A stretch of DNA of 64,000 nucleotides. Source: Enterococcus_G camelliae (GTDB taxonomy: Bacteria; Bacillota; Bacilli; Lactobacillales; Enterococcaceae). Positions 27,491-36,690 of this stretch are shown one piece after another; position 1 is the stretch's first letter; each line of letters begins with the position of its first letter. The notes beneath the pieces were generated by a model, which had not been told where the DNA came from, made no database searches, and saw only the letters and a list, made by a program, of their open reading frames with translations. The position numbers were made by a program, and so were the translations under genes. Location: positions 1-64,000 of the forward strand of contig NZ_JBHUMO010000043.1 in NCBI RefSeq assembly GCF_042685105.1, given 5' to 3'.

Positions 27491-27895
27491 TTATAAATGA
27501 TTGGCTTTCACAACTAACGCCACGCCTCGATCATCAAAATCAATAATTAAAACTTTGGTACCGACTGGTAAAATTTGCTGGCTTCGTTGATCCTCATCCC
27601 GATAGAAACGTGCTGGATAAACACTTGAGGCACCTCCGCTACCTATTTCACGAACTTCTCCAAATGAATGTCCACTAATTTTTTCCGTTAACTCCCCAAT
27701 AACAAAATCTGTTTGTTTTTCAACATTTGATTTGTTTTTGTCCGTCAGCCGATTGTAAAGGTACATCAATGGTGCCAACAATAACGAAAATAGAAAATAG
27801 CAAAGAATTAGTGCAGTCAAAATTAGAATGATGTACGCGCCATATCTTGCCGAATCTGTTAACTGGTTAAGCGAATTCATGACTTGCTCGATCAT
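27491..27895 (-). CDS. NfeD/YuaF-like membrane protein
   Basis: The 134-aa protein has one or two N-terminal membrane segments (about residues 18-48) and a C-terminal beta-barrel of OB type (about 75-132, ending in KVLIIDFDDRGVALVV), the domain shared by NfeD and YuaF proteins. Such proteins accompany flotillins and probably act with them at the membrane. The linkage to the flotillin gene and the shared promoter support this call. It is somewhat shorter than Bacillus YuaF. Confidence 0.85.
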   Translation of the reverse strand: MIEQVMNSLNQLTDSARYGAYIILILTALILCYFLFSLLLAPLMYLYNRLTDKNKSNVEKQTDFVIGELTEKISGHSFGEVREIGSGGASSVYPARFYRDEDQRSQQILPVGTKVLIIDFDDRGVALVVKANHL

Positions 27896-27923
27896 CGTCC
27901 ATCCCTATCCTTTCTATGAATTC

Positions 27924-27952
27924 ATCATATCGTACAGGTGGTTAACTGACAA
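27924..27952 (-). promoter_or_regulatory. Promoter of the NfeD-flotillin pair
   Basis: On the minus strand: -35 TTGTCA (27947-27952), a 17-base spacer, and -10 TATGAT (27924-27929), about 30 bases before the NfeD-like start. It makes the pair independent of the trmFO transcript. Confidence 0.75.
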
Positions 27953-28008
27953 GGGTTATCTAAAAAATCCATCTTAAGACCTAGAAAATACAACGAAACG
28001 GTTGGCAA

Positions 28009-28103
28009 CCAAAAAATTCATGAGTAACCATCCCCTCCAAATAGTGCAAACAACTCTTTTTAGTCGTGCAACCTATTTTCGCATGATGATTACTCATGAA
28101 TGT
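28009..28103 (-). terminator. Terminator after trmFO
   Basis: A 17-bp inverted repeat (28016-28032 with 28085-28101, ATTCATGAGTAA type, one mismatch) encloses a smaller AAATAG/CTATTT stem. The minus-strand side ends in a six-T run (28011-28016). The loop is long, about 50 bases. Confidence 0.7.
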
Positions 28104-28128
28104 AGTTCCTATAATTTAAACCAGGCAG

Positions 28129-29433
28129 CTACTCTACGCCGGTGGTTACTTTTTCTAGTGAATCCAAAGCCCTTGTTGCCAATGCTTCGTAACGGCTCTT
28201 TTTGTCACGAATGCGTTCCGGCAATTCGGGGAACAAACCAAAATTGGCATTCATTGGTTGAAAATGTTTGCCAGATGCATGTGTAATATAATACGCCATT
28301 GAGCCAATTGCAGTTTCTTGTGGGAAAATGATTGGTTCCAATCCTTTTGCCAATCGTGCGGCATTAAGCCCTGCTACTAATCCACTGGCTGCACTCTCCA
28401 CATAGCCTTCCACACCTGTCATTTGACCAGCGAAAAATAAATCATCGCGTAAGCGTGATTGATACGTCTGTTGCAATAACTCAGGTGAATTCATAAAGCT
28501 ATTTCGATGCATCACACCATAACGAACAATTTCCGCCTGTTCCAATCCAGGAATCATTTGAAAAACACGCTTTTGTTCGCCCCATTTTAAGTGAGTTTGA
28601 AAGCCAACGATATTGTAAAGCGAAGCGACCGCATTGTCTTGACGCAATTGGATAACGGCATACGGTCTTTTCCCTGTTTTAGGATCTTCTAACCCTACTG
28701 GTTTCATCGGGCCAAATAGCATCGTCTTTGGCCCCCGGTTGGCCATTACTTCGATGGGCATGCACCCTTCAAAATATTTTTCTTGTTCAAACTCTTTTAA
28801 AGGAGCTACTTCGGCTTGAATCAAGGCTTCACGAAAGGCCTCGAACTCTTCTTTGGTCATTGGACAGTTCAGATAGGCTGCTTCCCCTTTGTCATATCTG
28901 GACTTTAGGTATACCTTATCCATATCAATTGAATTTTTATCAATAATTGGTGCAGCAGCATCATAAAAATAAAAACCGTCTGAGCCATTAAACGACCGAA
29001 TCGCCTGTGCCAATGGAGCGGATGTTAACGGTCCTGTGGCAATAATAGTCAAGCCTTCCGGTATGGACGTGATTTCCTCACTAATCACCGTCACAAGTGG
29101 ATGCTCCTTCACACGTTTGGTTATAAGTTCTGAAAAAGAGTCGCGATCAACTGCCAATGCTCCGCCGGCGGGTACCGCTGTTTGATCCGCTGAAGTAATC
29201 ACGACTGAATTTAAGCGTCGCATTTCTTCCTTTAATACACCAACGGCATTAGCCAAGCTGTTTCCTCGCAGGGAATTGGAACAAACGAGCTCTGCAAAAT
29301 TCCCCGTATGATGGGCTTCAGTTGATTTGATTGGCCGCATTTCGTATAGATGTACAGGCACGCCCGCTTGAGCAACTTGCCAAGCTGCTTCACTTCCTGC
29401 AAGCCCTGCACCAATAACATTTACAAATTCCAT
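28129..29433 (-). CDS. trmFO: Methylenetetrahydrofolate-tRNA-(uracil-5-)-methyltransferase
   Basis: This 434-aa FAD- and folate-dependent enzyme makes 5-methyluridine at position 54 of tRNA. The dinucleotide-binding motif is VIGAGLAGSEAAW at the N terminus, followed by the family segment YEMRPIKSTEAHHTG. Further blocks such as CSNSLRGN and QMTGVEGYVESAASGL are typical. Length is normal. It follows topA by 19 bases, the conserved arrangement of Firmicutes, and is closed by a terminator here where xerC would normally follow. Confidence 0.97.
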   Translation of the reverse strand: MEFVNVIGAGLAGSEAAWQVAQAGVPVHLYEMRPIKSTEAHHTGNFAELVCSNSLRGNSLANAVGVLKEEMRRLNSVVITSADQTAVPAGGALAVDRDSFSELITKRVKEHPLVTVISEEITSIPEGLTIIATGPLTSAPLAQAIRSFNGSDGFYFYDAAAPIIDKNSIDMDKVYLKSRYDKGEAAYLNCPMTKEEFEAFREALIQAEVAPLKEFEQEKYFEGCMPIEVMANRGPKTMLFGPMKPVGLEDPKTGKRPYAVIQLRQDNAVASLYNIVGFQTHLKWGEQKRVFQMIPGLEQAEIVRYGVMHRNSFMNSPELLQQTYQSRLRDDLFFAGQMTGVEGYVESAASGLVAGLNAARLAKGLEPIIFPQETAIGSMAYYITHASGKHFQPMNANFGLFPELPERIRDKKSRYEALATRALDSLEKVTTGVE

Positions 29434-29452
29434 AGAAAATTCCTTTCATCGC

Positions 29453-31531
29453 CTATTTTTGGACTGCTTCTTCATAATCGCCTTCAGGACAGATGACCTG
29501 TTTGCCACCTTTGACTTTTTTCTCAACTAAGTAATGCTCACATTTCGGGCAACTACGTCCAACTGGTTTATCCCAAGAGGTAAATTCGCACGTTGGATAA
29601 TTACTACAACCATAAAAAATACGATTTTTCTTTGATTTACGTTCGATTACTTGGCCTTGATGACAGACCGGACATTCCACACCAATTTCTTTGACAATTG
29701 GCTTTGTGTTGCGACATTCGGGAAAATTACTACATGCATAAAACTTACCATATTTTCCAAGCTTGATAACCATTGGATGACCACAGAGCTCACAATCAAA
29801 CCCAGCTGGTTCATCCTTAATCTGAATCTTTTCGATACCTTCTTCCGCTTTCGTTAGCTCTGTTTCAAATGGTCGATAGAAACGGTCTACAACGGTTACC
29901 CATTGCTCTTTCCCTTCTTCCACACTATCCAAATCTTTCTCCATTTCGGCAGTGAAATGACTATCCACAATTTTCGGGAAAAATTCTTCAATTAAGCTAT
30001 TCACAATTTCACCGAGTTCGGTTGGCTCAAAGCGTTTTTGCGCCAATTTCACATAATATCTTCGTTGAATTGTATCAAGCGTTGGCGCATAGGTTGAAGG
30101 GCGTCCAACTCCATTTTCTTCCAAGGTTCGAATAAGTGTTGCTTCACTATAACGTGCGGGTGGTTGCGTAAAATGCTGTTTAGGCTCAATGTCAACGGAT
30201 TGAACCACATCTCCTACAACTAACTCTGGTAAGATATTCTCTTTGTCCTCTTTGCCATCATCTCGTCCCTCAACATACACTTTCATAAACCCTTGGAATT
30301 TTATTTTTGAACCATTGGCGATAAAGGTCACCCCATTTTGTACGAGCGTTACTTTCATCGTATCCAAAATAGCTGGTTTCATTTGACTAGCCACAAATCG
30401 CGACCAAATCAACCGATACAGTTTCAATTGGTCTTTATCTAGATAGTTTTCCATTTCTTCAGGTGTCCGAAGAACGCTTGACGGACGAATGGCTTCATGC
30501 GCATCTTGAGCTCCTTGAACATTTTTTACTGCTTTATTCGAATGGGCGGCAAATTCCTTGCCATAAGTCTCATCGATAAAGGTAGCAGCTTCCTGTTTGG
30601 CTGAGTCAGCAATTCGTTTTGAATCGGTACGCATGTAGGTAATCAATCCGACTGTTCCTTGTTTGCCAAGGGAAATCCCTTCATACAACTGTTGCGCAAC
30701 CATCATGGTTTTTCTTGTACGGAAATTTAACTTGCGAGCCGCTTCTTGTTGCAAGCTACTCGTTGTGAATGGTTCTGCAGGGTTGCGTTTGCGCTCTTGT
30801 TTTTCCACTTTTGTTACATCATAATCTTTGGACGTAATCTTTTGGGTGACTTCTTTGACATCAGCTGCGGTACTTAATTTGCGTTTTTTGCCATCGATTC
30901 CCCAAAAATTGGCTTTAAATTTTTTCTTTTCCTTTTTAAAATTACCATCAATACTCCAATATTCTTCCGGTTGAAAACGGCGAATATCGTTTTCTCGATC
31001 AATAATCATTTTTAAAGCAACCGATTGTACCCGGCCAGCGCTTAAGCCCTTTTTCACTTTTTTCCATAAAATGGGACTAATTGAATACCCGACAAGGCGA
31101 TCTAAGATACGACGAGCTTGTTGGGCATCGACTAAATCCAAATCAATGGAACGTGGTTCTTTAAATGCGGCTTTGACTGCATCTTTGGTAATTTCATTAA
31201 ACACTACCCGGTTTTTATCATTGAGATTTAACCCCAATAAGAAAGCCAGATGCCACGCAATAGCTTCCCCTTCTCTATCCGGGTCACTCGCAAGATACAC
31301 TTTCTGAGCTTTTTTAGCTGCACTGCGTAAATTCTTGATGATGTCCCCTTTTCCTCGAATGGAAATATAATGTGGTTCATAGTTGTGCTCAACGTCAATC
31401 CCCATTTTACTTTTTGGTAAATCGCGGATATGTCCCACACTTGCGACAACTTTGTAATTTCTTCCAAGATATTTCTCAATCGTTTTGGCTTTAGCGGGTG
31501 ATTCAACAATAACTAAGTATTTATAGGCCAT
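29453..31531 (-). CDS. topA: DNA topoisomerase I
   Basis: The 692-aa type IA topoisomerase relaxes negative supercoils. TOPRIM motifs are VIVESPAKAKTIEKYLG and DPDREGEAIAWH; the catalytic Tyr is in GLITYMRTDS. Three four-cysteine zinc ribbons lie in the last 110 residues (CELCGHP, CPVCHQG, CPKCEHY and their partner pairs). Length and layout are those of Firmicute TopA. It is followed by trmFO and preceded by dprA. Confidence 0.98.
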   Translation of the reverse strand: MAYKYLVIVESPAKAKTIEKYLGRNYKVVASVGHIRDLPKSKMGIDVEHNYEPHYISIRGKGDIIKNLRSAAKKAQKVYLASDPDREGEAIAWHLAFLLGLNLNDKNRVVFNEITKDAVKAAFKEPRSIDLDLVDAQQARRILDRLVGYSISPILWKKVKKGLSAGRVQSVALKMIIDRENDIRRFQPEEYWSIDGNFKKEKKKFKANFWGIDGKKRKLSTAADVKEVTQKITSKDYDVTKVEKQERKRNPAEPFTTSSLQQEAARKLNFRTRKTMMVAQQLYEGISLGKQGTVGLITYMRTDSKRIADSAKQEAATFIDETYGKEFAAHSNKAVKNVQGAQDAHEAIRPSSVLRTPEEMENYLDKDQLKLYRLIWSRFVASQMKPAILDTMKVTLVQNGVTFIANGSKIKFQGFMKVYVEGRDDGKEDKENILPELVVGDVVQSVDIEPKQHFTQPPARYSEATLIRTLEENGVGRPSTYAPTLDTIQRRYYVKLAQKRFEPTELGEIVNSLIEEFFPKIVDSHFTAEMEKDLDSVEEGKEQWVTVVDRFYRPFETELTKAEEGIEKIQIKDEPAGFDCELCGHPMVIKLGKYGKFYACSNFPECRNTKPIVKEIGVECPVCHQGQVIERKSKKNRIFYGCSNYPTCEFTSWDKPVGRSCPKCEHYLVEKKVKGGKQVICPEGDYEEAVQK

Positions 31532-31660
31532 AAAAAAATGGCTCCTTCCTAAAAAATTTCTACTATATAATGGACCACTTACTCATAGCGATAAATCGTA
31601 GCCTATCATATCTATTAGAAATCTGTTTGTCAAGAATAGCGCCATTGTTTTTATTTTCTC

Positions 31661-32551
31661 TTACTCATTTCCCCGAAAAAAATGAACCTCGTCCAACACC
31701 ATTTTACTGTCAGTTGTACAACTTGCACCATCCATGATTAATTGGTGACAGCCCTGCGATTGCCTAGATAAAATGTCGCCTGGGACAGCAAAAACATCTT
31801 TTCCAAACTCCATCGCCAATTGAGCCGTAATCAAAGCGCCACTTTTTTCTTTGGCTTCGATGACCACCACTCCATCTGATAATCCTGCGATAATACGATT
31901 ACGCATGGGAAAATGATGCCTGCGCGGGGGTGTACCCAGCGGATACTCCGTGATAACCAAATGATGGTGCTTCATTTCGGAGAAGGTAGGAAAAGACTCA
32001 CGAGGGTAGCAGCAATCCAAGCCAGTCCCAATCACTCCAATTGTATGCCCACCGCTTACAATCGTTGCTCGGTGGCTCCATTGATCGACGCCTTTAGCCA
32101 GACCACTAACAATGACAACATTTGCATCAACTAACGGTGGCAATAATTCATGAATAACCGCCTTTGCATAAGGTGTCGCTTCACGAGCACCAACAAACCC
32201 AATTAGACGTGTGTGATTCAGTAAAGCTAGTTGTCCTTCATAAAACAATACTTGTGGTGGATAGGCTATTTGCTTTAATTGACTGGGATATGCCTCATCT
32301 AAAAGGGTAATAAATTTTTGCTTATGAGCCTGTTCCTCTACCCAATCGTCGGTTAACTTTAGCCAATTTTTCTGAAACTGAACCTTTGTTTTTGTTAATT
32401 GGGATATTTGACATAATTCATGAACCGTAAACTCGGTTGTCCCCAACTCTTGTGATACTTGCAAAATTCGCTGCTTGCCAACCAGACCAATCCCCTCACA
32501 TAACGCCAATTTCAGTAATAATTTTCGTTCTAGCGAAACCTTCTGTTGCAT
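31661..32551 (-). CDS. dprA: DNA processing protein DprA
   Basis: This 296-aa protein loads RecA on incoming single-stranded DNA in natural transformation. It has an N-terminal helical region, then the Rossmann-like domain with GFVGAREATPYA, SGLAKGVDQWSHRATI, IGTGLDCCYPRE, and FPMRNRIIAGLSDGVVVIEA. Length is complete, so a competence route may be present or ancestral. The ATG at 32551 lies 7 bases from GGGAG; GTG at 32569 is less likely. It lies 55 bases downstream of rnhB. Confidence 0.95.
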   Translation of the reverse strand: MQQKVSLERKLLLKLALCEGIGLVGKQRILQVSQELGTTEFTVHELCQISQLTKTKVQFQKNWLKLTDDWVEEQAHKQKFITLLDEAYPSQLKQIAYPPQVLFYEGQLALLNHTRLIGFVGAREATPYAKAVIHELLPPLVDANVVIVSGLAKGVDQWSHRATIVSGGHTIGVIGTGLDCCYPRESFPTFSEMKHHHLVITEYPLGTPPRRHHFPMRNRIIAGLSDGVVVIEAKEKSGALITAQLAMEFGKDVFAVPGDILSRQSQGCHQLIMDGASCTTDSKMVLDEVHFFRGNE

Positions 32552-32606
32552 AAAAAGACTCCCTTTCACCTAGTTATTCATAAATAACTACGTAAAAAGG
32601 AGGGGG

Positions 32607-33371
32607 TTAGCAATATTTTTTTACTGGTGCAAAACTTTTTCTATGAATAGGTGTGATACCCTTTGATGCTAGAGCAGCTAGATGCTTCGCGGTTCCATAA
32701 CCTGCATTGTGTTCAAAATCATAGCCCGGATATTCTTGTGCATATGCGGTCATCATGCGGTCCCGCGTGACTTTTGCAATAATACTTGCGGCCGCAATTG
32801 AATTCGACCGCGCATCACCTTTAATCAATTTTTCTTGCGGGAGATTTACTGGTAGAACCATCGCATCGATTAATAAATAATCAGCCGGCACCGCCAGTTT
32901 TTGGACGGCCTCTATCATTGCTAATTTACTGGCTTCATAAATATTCACTTCATCAATGATTTGGGGTGAAATCACACCTATACCAATGGCAATTGCTTGC
33001 TCTTCAATCGCGACAAACAGCGCTTCTCTTTGTGCTTCACTTAGTTGCTTTGAATCATTTAGCCCTAAAAGCAGAGCATCTGCTGGTAAAACCACGGCAG
33101 CAGCCACAACAGGACCTGCCAACGGTCCACGTCCGACCTCGTCAATTCCAGCAATGGCGCGCGCTCCTTGGGCACGTGCCAGTTGTTCAAATTCAGACAT
33201 TCTCGCAAATTGGTCGCGTAGTACCTGTTTTTTGTGCTGTGCTTTTTCATATTGCTGTACCAACTTTTGGACACCTTTGCGTTCATCTGCAGCGAATTTA
33301 GCCAATTCTGCTTCAGAAACCATTGGATTGCTTTGAAAAAAATGGCGAATCTCTTCAATGGACTGTCTCAT
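32607..33371 (-). CDS. rnhB: Ribonuclease HII
   Basis: This 254-aa enzyme removes ribonucleotides and RNA primers from DNA. The catalytic motif is IAGIDEVGRGPLAGP (Asp, Glu), with further acidic residues in LLLGLNDSKQLS and LLIDAMVLP. The roughly 70-residue helical N-terminal extension is usual for the Bacillus type. ATG at 33371 is preferred over an upstream GTG at 33383. Its start lies inside the end of rbgA, so the two are coupled. Confidence 0.96.
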   Translation of the reverse strand: MRQSIEEIRHFFQSNPMVSEAELAKFAADERKGVQKLVQQYEKAQHKKQVLRDQFARMSEFEQLARAQGARAIAGIDEVGRGPLAGPVVAAAVVLPADALLLGLNDSKQLSEAQREALFVAIEEQAIAIGIGVISPQIIDEVNIYEASKLAMIEAVQKLAVPADYLLIDAMVLPVNLPQEKLIKGDARSNSIAAASIIAKVTRDRMMTAYAQEYPGYDFEHNAGYGTAKHLAALASKGITPIHRKSFAPVKKYC

Positions 33372-34227
33372 GATTCGACTCACTTTCCAGATCTTCTACC
33401 CGATCCAAGGTAAATCGACCAAGCTTGCCTTGACGAATTTCTAACAACAGACGCTCGCTTGCTCGTTCATAATCTTCACGAAATCCCATTTTTTTGGTTA
33501 AATCCATCAGTAAATCTGGCGCTGTCAGCTGTTCATCCGTTGATGACAGACCATACCTTTGACTGATTCTCCCAGGATAGAACGTGGCGAAAAACTCAAG
33601 ACCATAAAGGGCAATATCATCCAGATGCAATAACTGATCCTTAATTGCTCCAGTGAGGGCGAGTTTTTTCCCGATTTCTTGATCTTCAAATTTCGGCCAC
33701 AGAATCCCCGGTGTATCTAAAAGCTCCAACTCATTACCGACCCTTAGCCACTGCTGGCCTTTTGTCACTCCGGGTTTGTTGCCAGTTTGGGCAATTTTTT
33801 TCCCAACCAATCGATTCATGATGGTCGATTTTCCGACATTCGGAATACCCAACACCATCGCGCGAATGGCTCGAGGTTGGATTCCTCGCTCCCGATCACG
33901 AGCTCGTTTTTCCTGTAACGTATGCTTGGCTTTGGCTAAAATTGCCTTCGTTGTATTCGCTTCTTTTGCATTGCATGCAAGAGCAGGGTATCCCAATGAT
34001 TCAAAATAATTGATCCATTTTTTTGTCTGTCCTTCATCTGCTAAATCAGCCTTATTTAATAAAATGATTCGTGGCTTATGTTGAACAATCTGATCCAACA
34101 TTGGATTGCGCGAAGATAGTGGTAGACGTGCATCCACCAATTCAAAAACCAGATCAACAAATTTTATTTTTTCGCCTACTTCTCTCCTGGCCTTGGCCAT
34201 ATGCCCAGGAAACCATTGAATTGCCAT
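33355..34227 (-). CDS. rbgA: Ribosome biogenesis GTPase RbgA (YlqF)
   Basis: The 290-aa circularly permuted GTPase assists late 50S subunit assembly. Motif order is permuted: G4 LLNKADLAD (about residue 58) comes before G1 GIPNVGKSTIMNRL (about 125) and G3 DTPGILWP (about 175). The N terminus IQWFPGHMAKA is the YlqF hallmark. A GGGAGG site precedes the ATG. It overlaps rnhB by 17 bases and follows lepB by 12. Confidence 0.97.
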   Translation of the reverse strand: MAIQWFPGHMAKARREVGEKIKFVDLVFELVDARLPLSSRNPMLDQIVQHKPRIILLNKADLADEGQTKKWINYFESLGYPALACNAKEANTTKAILAKAKHTLQEKRARDRERGIQPRAIRAMVLGIPNVGKSTIMNRLVGKKIAQTGNKPGVTKGQQWLRVGNELELLDTPGILWPKFEDQEIGKKLALTGAIKDQLLHLDDIALYGLEFFATFYPGRISQRYGLSSTDEQLTAPDLLMDLTKKMGFREDYERASERLLLEIRQGKLGRFTLDRVEDLESESNHETVH

Positions 34228-34239
34228 TGCTTTTCCTCC

Positions 34240-34791
34240 CTATTCATGCACCCATTGAATATTCCTGATTGGGTAATAAACAAACACAGCTTTCCCGATA
34301 ATTTCATCGGCCGATACTGCACCAAACGAACGACTGTCCTTTGAGATACGGCGGTTATCACCCATCACAAAGTAACTGTCCTTCCCCAATTTTTTGACAT
34401 CCAAAAGTTCCTTTATAGAAAAATTATTTGTATAAGAATTTTTATCATGTATTTTTGTTCGATTTTCAATGAGAAATGGTTCATTCACCCGCGACCCATT
34501 GATAAATAATTGGTCATTGACATACTCAATTGACTCACCAGGTAAACCAATGACCCGCTTAATATACGTATTCCCATCAGGCAATCGAAACACCACAATA
34601 TCAAAACGACGGATATTCGTAACTTTTTCCACTACCACCCAATCATTTTTGTTGAGTGTTGATTGCATTGATTTTCCTTCCACCTGAATCGGAATCAACA
34701 AGAAGCCTCTGACCACGATTGCGATTGCAAAAGCTAAAAGTGCATACTTCACATAAAGCCAAAATGTATCAAATTTGAATGATTTTTTCAT
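34240..34791 (-). CDS. lepB: Signal peptidase I
   Basis: The 183-aa membrane protease cleaves signal peptides outside the membrane. It has one N-terminal membrane helix (about residues 12-34), the catalytic Ser in EGKSMQSTL, the catalytic Lys in TYIKRVIGLPG, and the box GDNRRISKDSRSFG. Size is typical of Gram-positive SipS/LepB enzymes. It is located between the S41 protease and rbgA on one strand. Confidence 0.96.
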   Translation of the reverse strand: MKKSFKFDTFWLYVKYALLAFAIAIVVRGFLLIPIQVEGKSMQSTLNKNDWVVVEKVTNIRRFDIVVFRLPDGNTYIKRVIGLPGESIEYVNDQLFINGSRVNEPFLIENRTKIHDKNSYTNNFSIKELLDVKKLGKDSYFVMGDNRRISKDSRSFGAVSADEIIGKAVFVYYPIRNIQWVHE

Positions 34792-34810
34792 GGTCAGCTT
34801 TCCCTTCTTG

Positions 34811-36238
34811 CTATTTTTTTAGTAAATCAATTGCTTTTTTCATCATTTGATCGGAAGTCTTTAACTGTTCAGCGGCAGCCTGCGAAATTGCCTCTGCGGT
34901 TTTCTTATCCACCATACCGGTCACTGAGAGATGGTGTTTTTGTTGGAAATCCTTGACTGCATTTTGTGTTGCTACCGTATAGATGGTGCCAGGTGTTTGA
35001 TAACCCAAGCCCTCAAGGTACGTATTTAAACTTTTCACTCCCGTCGATTCTAAGCCCAATTGCATTTGCGTATCAGTGGGTATCGGTGTCGCATAGACAA
35101 ACGCTGGGTAATCCACTTCGTATGATGGCGTGATGCCTTTTTCATGAATCCATTCTTTCTTCGGCGTTAGCCATTTTTTAATGGTTAATTTGACTTCACT
35201 GCCATCTTGGTATTGACTAACGGTTTGAACCGTCCCTTTACCAAAGGTTTTCGTCCCCACTAAAGGAATAGCCGCCGATTCTTTCACTGCTCCCGCAAAA
35301 ATTTCAGAAGCTGAAGCACTTCCTTTGTCAACCAAAACGACTGTTGGCTCAGTGACTTTAACCCCTTGATCCAATTCATGTGAGGCCACAACTTTTTCGA
35401 TTGCCCCAGTACGATCTTCTAATTGCAAAATAGTTTTTTGGTCAGCCAAAAACATGCTAGCCATTTTTTCAACTTGATCAAGCAGTCCTCCTGGGTTTTG
35501 TCTCAAATCAATTACAAAAGATGTTGCACCTTCTTTTCGAAGGGCCTCTATCGCCTTTTGGAAGTCACTTGCTGTTTTCTCTGCAAAGGTGCTGACGACA
35601 ATTTTACCAACGGTTGGGCTGTCTTTCTCTGTGGAATAAGTTACAGTGGTCATTGGAATCGTATCGCGTGTCAGCGTAACAGAGTATTGCTCTGTTCCCC
35701 TCTGCAAGACCAACGCCACATCTGTACCTTTTTTGCCACGAATGCTTGAAACCACTTCAGTTAAAGATTTTCCAGAAGTCGACTTGCCATCCACCGAAAG
35801 GATAAAATCACCTGCCCGCAAACCACCCTTTTCTGCAGGACTTTCCTTAATTGGGGCCTGCGAAATCTGTGGCAACCCATCGACGATGGTCAAGGTGGCG
35901 CCAATTCCTTCAAAACTATCCGCTAACGACTGGGACAAATCTTCTGCATCCGATTTTTCAAGATACGTGGTGTATGGATCACCCAATGCAGCCGTCATTC
36001 CTTTTAATGCGCCATCAATCAATTTGGTCGAGTCCACTTTTTGATAATACTGAGTCTGCAACAGCTGATAAAGCGCATGTACCTTGCCTAATTCATCTTG
36101 TTTTTCAGATGTTTCAATTGTTGCTTGGAATCTTTTTTGCTCTTGACTAGATGTATAAGCATACATGAAACCACAAGACAGGGTTGCCGTAGCCACGATC
36201 GATACCAAGAACGTCTTATAAGAAACAGTCCTAACCAT
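34811..36238 (-). CDS. S41 family C-terminal processing protease (CtpA/CtpB-like)
   Basis: This serine protease of about 475 aa is anchored by an N-terminal membrane helix and acts outside the cell. The order is helix, helical region, PDZ domain (around GGLRAGDFILSVDGKS), S41 catalytic domain with Ser in DKGSASASEIF and Lys in KTFGKGTVQ, then a C-terminal peptidoglycan-binding repeat (DFQQKHHLSVTGMVDKKT). The ATG at 36238 has a GGGGAGAAGG site that would lie inside the coding region of an alternative ATG at 36271. Substrates in this genus are not evident. Confidence 0.93.
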   Translation of the reverse strand: MVRTVSYKTFLVSIVATATLSCGFMYAYTSSQEQKRFQATIETSEKQDELGKVHALYQLLQTQYYQKVDSTKLIDGALKGMTAALGDPYTTYLEKSDAEDLSQSLADSFEGIGATLTIVDGLPQISQAPIKESPAEKGGLRAGDFILSVDGKSTSGKSLTEVVSSIRGKKGTDVALVLQRGTEQYSVTLTRDTIPMTTVTYSTEKDSPTVGKIVVSTFAEKTASDFQKAIEALRKEGATSFVIDLRQNPGGLLDQVEKMASMFLADQKTILQLEDRTGAIEKVVASHELDQGVKVTEPTVVLVDKGSASASEIFAGAVKESAAIPLVGTKTFGKGTVQTVSQYQDGSEVKLTIKKWLTPKKEWIHEKGITPSYEVDYPAFVYATPIPTDTQMQLGLESTGVKSLNTYLEGLGYQTPGTIYTVATQNAVKDFQQKHHLSVTGMVDKKTAEAISQAAAEQLKTSDQMMKKAIDLLKK

Positions 36239-36465
36239 AAAACAAGTAACCTTCTCCCCAAACAATTTCATTTTTCTTTTCTATACTACCATGCTCAAAA
36301 CAAAAGCAAAAGGGGCTTCACACAAGTCTGCCTGCCAATGGCAAAATCAACAGACGACGCAGCCCACTTTTTGCTATCAAGTTAAAAAACTAGATGTTCG
36401 TCCGACAAACAAGTTCCTTTGTCGACTTCGATTCACTTTCACTGACCGAATTGGATTTTCTTTGA

Positions 36466-36690
36466 TTACTTTTGATTATTCTCCACATACTTCTCCCATG
36501 CCTGGTCAAAGATTGCCATCGTAGACAGATAATCTGTATTCATTTCAAGATAACTAGAAAGCTCATGATAGTCCTCACTTTGCTTTGGAAATTGGTGATC
36601 CTGCGCGATGTGATGGGCAAAAACTTGCAACTCATCCTGAACGTCATTTCCCCGTAAAGTCAAAAGATAATGATAAAAACTTCTAGTCAT
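36466..36690 (-). CDS. yozE: YozE family SAM-like small protein
   Basis: The 74-aa helical protein (SFYHYLLTLRG and FDQAWEKYVENN) matches the YozE/UPF0346 family, a small sterile-alpha-motif-like fold with unknown role. Its ATG overlaps the end of msrA by 8 bases and it has no strong ribosome site of its own, which suggests translational coupling. The 227 bases between it and the S41 protease hold a short CGACAAA/TTTGTCG hairpin (36403-36424) and no gene. Confidence 0.88.
   Translation of the reverse strand: MTRSFYHYLLTLRGNDVQDELQVFAHHIAQDHQFPKQSEDYHELSSYLEMNTDYLSTMAIFDQAWEKYVENNQK

Noticed and set aside
32956..33336. Open frames of over 100 codons antisense to rnhB
   Set aside because: The minus-strand gene has clear ribonuclease HII motifs, and the antisense frames have low-complexity Ala/Ser- or Gln/Leu-rich composition and no ribosome site.
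35646..36044. A 132-codon plus-strand frame inside the S41 protease gene
   Set aside because: It is opposite a strongly supported protease gene, lacks a ribosome site, and resembles no protein I know.
36286..36465. Plus-strand frame of 77 codons in the gap before the S41 protease
   Set aside because: It has no ribosome site, overlaps the start of yozE on the other strand and resembles nothing.
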